A DNA stretch of 64,000 nt. Origin: Urechis unicinctus (lineage: Eukaryota; Annelida; Polychaeta; Xenopneusta; Urechidae). The DNA is taken from contig CM067356.1 of the NCBI GenBank assembly GCA_034190875.2, positions 47,769,656 through 47,833,655 on the forward strand, in the 5' to 3' direction. This document shows positions 47,539-64,000 of the stretch, piece after piece (within the stretch, counting starts at the first letter, position 1; each line of letters starts with the position of its first letter). The notes under the pieces are model-generated. The model ran no database searches. It was not told the DNA's origin and was given only the letters and a program-made list of their open reading frames with translations. The position numbers and the translations under genes are program-made.

Positions 47539-49900
47539 ATAATACACCTTCCAAGTTTCGATTGACCTGTCTGGTGCCCTGCAATGCTCACATCGGTGCC
47601 ACGCTGTTTAGATGTAATGGACATCCGTAACTTGATCAGTATCAGATCGCAGTCAGGTGAGGTCTTACCTCGTCTCTTTACCTGTTTACCAATCATTTAC
47701 CTGCCTGTATAGATTACGGGCAGATCAGTTCATACAATATACGACTTCCGTAGAACAGCCTCATCCCTAAAACTCACATCACATTTGTGATGAACAATTT
47801 AGGGTCGACTTTCATGACCTCAACATAGCTCTATCGACGTTAACCTCCCGGTAATTGCACAGCCTCTTGGCTATTTTATCTCTCCTGATAGGAAGTTATA
47901 GAGTCGTATTGAGTACATGCCAGTATGTAGTCGGGCTATTCCAGGACTCCACACTCCTGTTCAAGTGCTTTAATAGTTGTTTCGGCTATAACGACGCAGT
48001 ATCGCCTGGGGACTCATGATGGTTTATGATATCATAGATCGGCTTGATATTGATGATTTCCATTATATTCGTATGAGCAGCTGAAATATAATGCAATTAC
48101 CTAAAGTTATAAGTACGCTAACTCGATTCAATTAACAGATTACCACCTAGCACAGATCCGTCATCCTAAGGAAGTGCTTGAACGCGACGTTTTGTGTTGA
48201 GTTCAACAAGCCAAGAGGTGTCGAACATGAGCCATGGCTTAGAGATGGCACCAAGCCAAACCCAACATTCGCTCCAGTCGCGCATCGCTCTTATCATAGT
48301 GGGAGGTCACCGTGCGAGGTCACATGTCCAAAGCGATACTTCATTTCCCATCTTAAATAATGAAATGTGGTCTGGGGTGAAGTTTAGCAGGTCCCACTTC
48401 TTTCGTTTCATATCCAATGTAGCCGGTGTCTTGTGGTGCCGGGCCCTCTGGTGGTCAAGGTCATCAGGGTCACGCCAAGCGCCCGTAACCCCTTGATCGC
48501 CCCTGGAGGAACAAGAGTGCTGTCCCAGCGAGGAGGGGGCGTTTGACTTGTGCGTCGTTGTAGGGGGGGGACTGTCAGCGATGGTGGGAAACAATCACAA
48601 AGACTTAATGGCTACCCAGTTCACGTGATCAGCGTGGGGGAGATGGGGAGAGGCGGCTTACCAACACGTACCATACCACCCACACACAACACACGAACAC
48701 ACGAAGCGCTAGTACTCAATTCCATTCCCCAATTCCCCGATCGCTATTTTTTATCTTTTCTCCGATCTCTCTCCATTCTTATTGAATACCTTGCTTCATT
48801 TATCAGTATTGTACATTCCGTATTCCTTGTTATACGTTTATGGTACAACTACAAACACATAGTTCACTGCATTGGTTTCACCAATGTTGTAATCTATACC
48901 CTTAAACTAATGACTGCATATTAAGAACCCGTGTGTAAGTGTAAGGATAACCCATTTTTTTTCATGTTCGCTCTAACCCGCTACTTGTGCTTACCTTCTG
49001 CAGAGAAATGGCCGCTTTTCTCTAGCTTGAGTGCCTGTGGTCGGCTGAAGTGGCACTTATCACACCTGCATACCTGTGATCCAATTTGATAAGGTCAGCA
49101 GGTAAATTAACACCTCCCGGATCGCTCCTTATCACAAGCATTAACACCTGCTTAAAAAATCCCCCTACTCCACCAGGTAGAGCGTAATTCTGATTAAAAA
49201 GAGATGTAACAAAAAAGAGCGGAAGCTTGAAGCTTTGTGAGTGGACTGACTGACTGACTGATTGTCGCGAATCGGGAACAGAACTTATTCAGATCCAGAC
49301 AATTCACTTTGTTTTCGGTGGTATTTATAACACAATATACCGCTCTCATTATACTGTATTCCAACGTGGCTACATTATCGGCACGTTATGATACATCATG
49401 GGGAACGCAAGATGGGGAGCGGAAGTTGATACGGTACTATTGAATAAGACAGGGGTGACGCAAGTGTCCCCACAAGAATGACATGATAGCTAACGTTACA
49501 GACCTAACATCAATAACACACTGTGAATGATGTGATGCTGTTGTTATCTCCTCCCTAACTCCTCAGCCCGGCCATCCTTACCGGTCGCTAGGAAGCCCAA
49601 CTTCGGCTGCCGAGCGCTCGAAAACATGACATCGGCAGCCTTACCTGCTATGGCCTTCCTCTGCCCCGCTGCTGGTACCCTCCTAACTCCCCCCCCCCCG
49701 CCCCCCTTACCCCCGCTCTTCCCACTTGGTGGTCATCGGGACTCACGACCCAGCCTCCAACAGACCGTGCTACGTGGGCGATAGAGAGAGACCTTGGACC
49801 AGAGAAGCCGAGTCATCCGGCGGGTCAGCCGTGTGTGGGAGGGTTCATGGGGGGAGTTACTGGCGCGTGTAAGCCAACAGCTCCCGGCATCGCTTGCCGC
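47539..49900. other. Region without a supported gene, upstream of the fibrinogen-related gene
   Basis: Open frames of up to 124 codons (for example 48550-48924) lack a recognisable family and splice partners. A C-rich run is at 49690-49712. Confidence 0.5.
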
Positions 49901-49910
49901 TCACGGCTGC

Positions 49911-49918
49911 TATATAAA
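49911..49918 (+). promoter_or_regulatory. Candidate TATA box of the fibrinogen-related gene
   Basis: TATATAAA lies 338 bp upstream of the ATG at 50249. A start site near 49940 would give a 5' leader of about 310 nt with short upstream ATGs, or one containing an unrecognised intron. Confidence 0.5.
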
Positions 49919-50248
49919 CCTGGGCACGGAGTCAGATGCATACTGAAACAGGCACCACCACTTACCACCAGAGCTTATCCCAATGCATTGGAGGCCTCAA
50001 CGCGTGATCTGGTCGAAATGGACTAATGTCAATTGGAAATGCATTCCTGAGAATCGATATAATTGGATAAACTAAGTTTAAGAGGAGTTGATTTCTCTGG
50101 TTAAAGGATGGGGTGCGTGTGTTGATAAGCTGGCTTTATGACTTGTTCGCAGGTGATGTGAAGTTCTCGCGCTGGTAACTGAGGTAACAGAGCAGTGCTG
50201 TCCAGCTTTTGAGCCATAATAGTGACCAGTGGACAATAAACATCAACA

Positions 50249-63780
<13,532 letters not shown>

Positions 63781-63947
63781 CTCGTTATTGCCGTCTGCAT
63801 GTTATGCTAGCTGTAAGAAAGCTGTACTGGTTACCGAATTTAACTTGAAGTTCTTTCGCCTTAATAGTATTTATGACATGGTTCGAGAAATGCTTGTATG
63901 TTGTATATTTAATGCTGTATTTCCTTGATCGGTATTGTAAAATTGGA

Positions 63948-63953
63948 AATAAA
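63948..63953 (+). terminator. Polyadenylation signal of the fibrinogen-related gene
   Basis: AATAAA 168 bp after the stop codon, near the right edge of the window. Confidence 0.75.
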
Positions 63954-64000
63954 TTAAGGTTGTACATTCCAAACGAAGTAAGACTCACTGAACATTCATT

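Overview
This is a eukaryotic, animal window. Genes are split by GT-AG introns, the microsatellites and minisatellites are long, and DNA transposons, SINE-like and LINE-like remnants are present. Opsins, a fibrinogen-domain lectin, a legumain relic and a PIF/Harbinger element point to a marine invertebrate. A lancelet or a lophotrochozoan such as a mollusc fits, but the sequence alone does not settle it. No prokaryotic features, CRISPR arrays or canonical tRNA/rRNA genes were seen.

Layout: 1-2.2 kb is low-complexity AT-rich DNA. About 2.2-12.1 kb (unit A) and 17.24-27.2 kb (unit B) are two copies of one segment. Each carries a complete 5-exon opsin gene of 349 codons; the two proteins differ at about 26 positions. 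Between the units, at 13.5-17.0 kb, lies a multi-exon legumain (asparaginyl endopeptidase) pseudogene with at least four disabling lesions. It is cut off where unit B begins. From 27.2 to 38 kb there is no supported intact gene, only repeat debris: a small inverted-repeat element, LINE ORF1/endonuclease remnants, a MITE end and a tRNA-derived SINE dimer. At 37,967-43,274 sits a complete PIF/Harbinger transposon with near-perfect 18-bp terminal inverted repeats, TAA target duplications, an intact DDE transposase and a convergent three-exon Myb/SANT-like second gene with an open spliced frame. From 43.3 to 49.9 kb there are minisatellites and unique DNA without a supported gene.

From 49.9 kb to the right edge is one large gene for a secreted fibrinogen-related protein (414 aa: signal peptide, coiled coil, fibrinogen C-terminal domain). 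Four exons fit together in phase and a polyadenylation signal follows. Its 9.2-kb first intron is packed with minisatellites and a fold-back element that interrupts one of them. Its third intron holds a two-exon, 247-codon gene of unknown function on the opposite strand.

The opsin pair is a recent local duplication. The legumain relic, fibrinogen-related gene and transposon show no functional link to the opsins. The most notable signals are the structurally complete Harbinger element, the two opsins lacking the usual acidic residue of the E/DRY motif, the opsin/legumain duplication history and the nested antisense gene.
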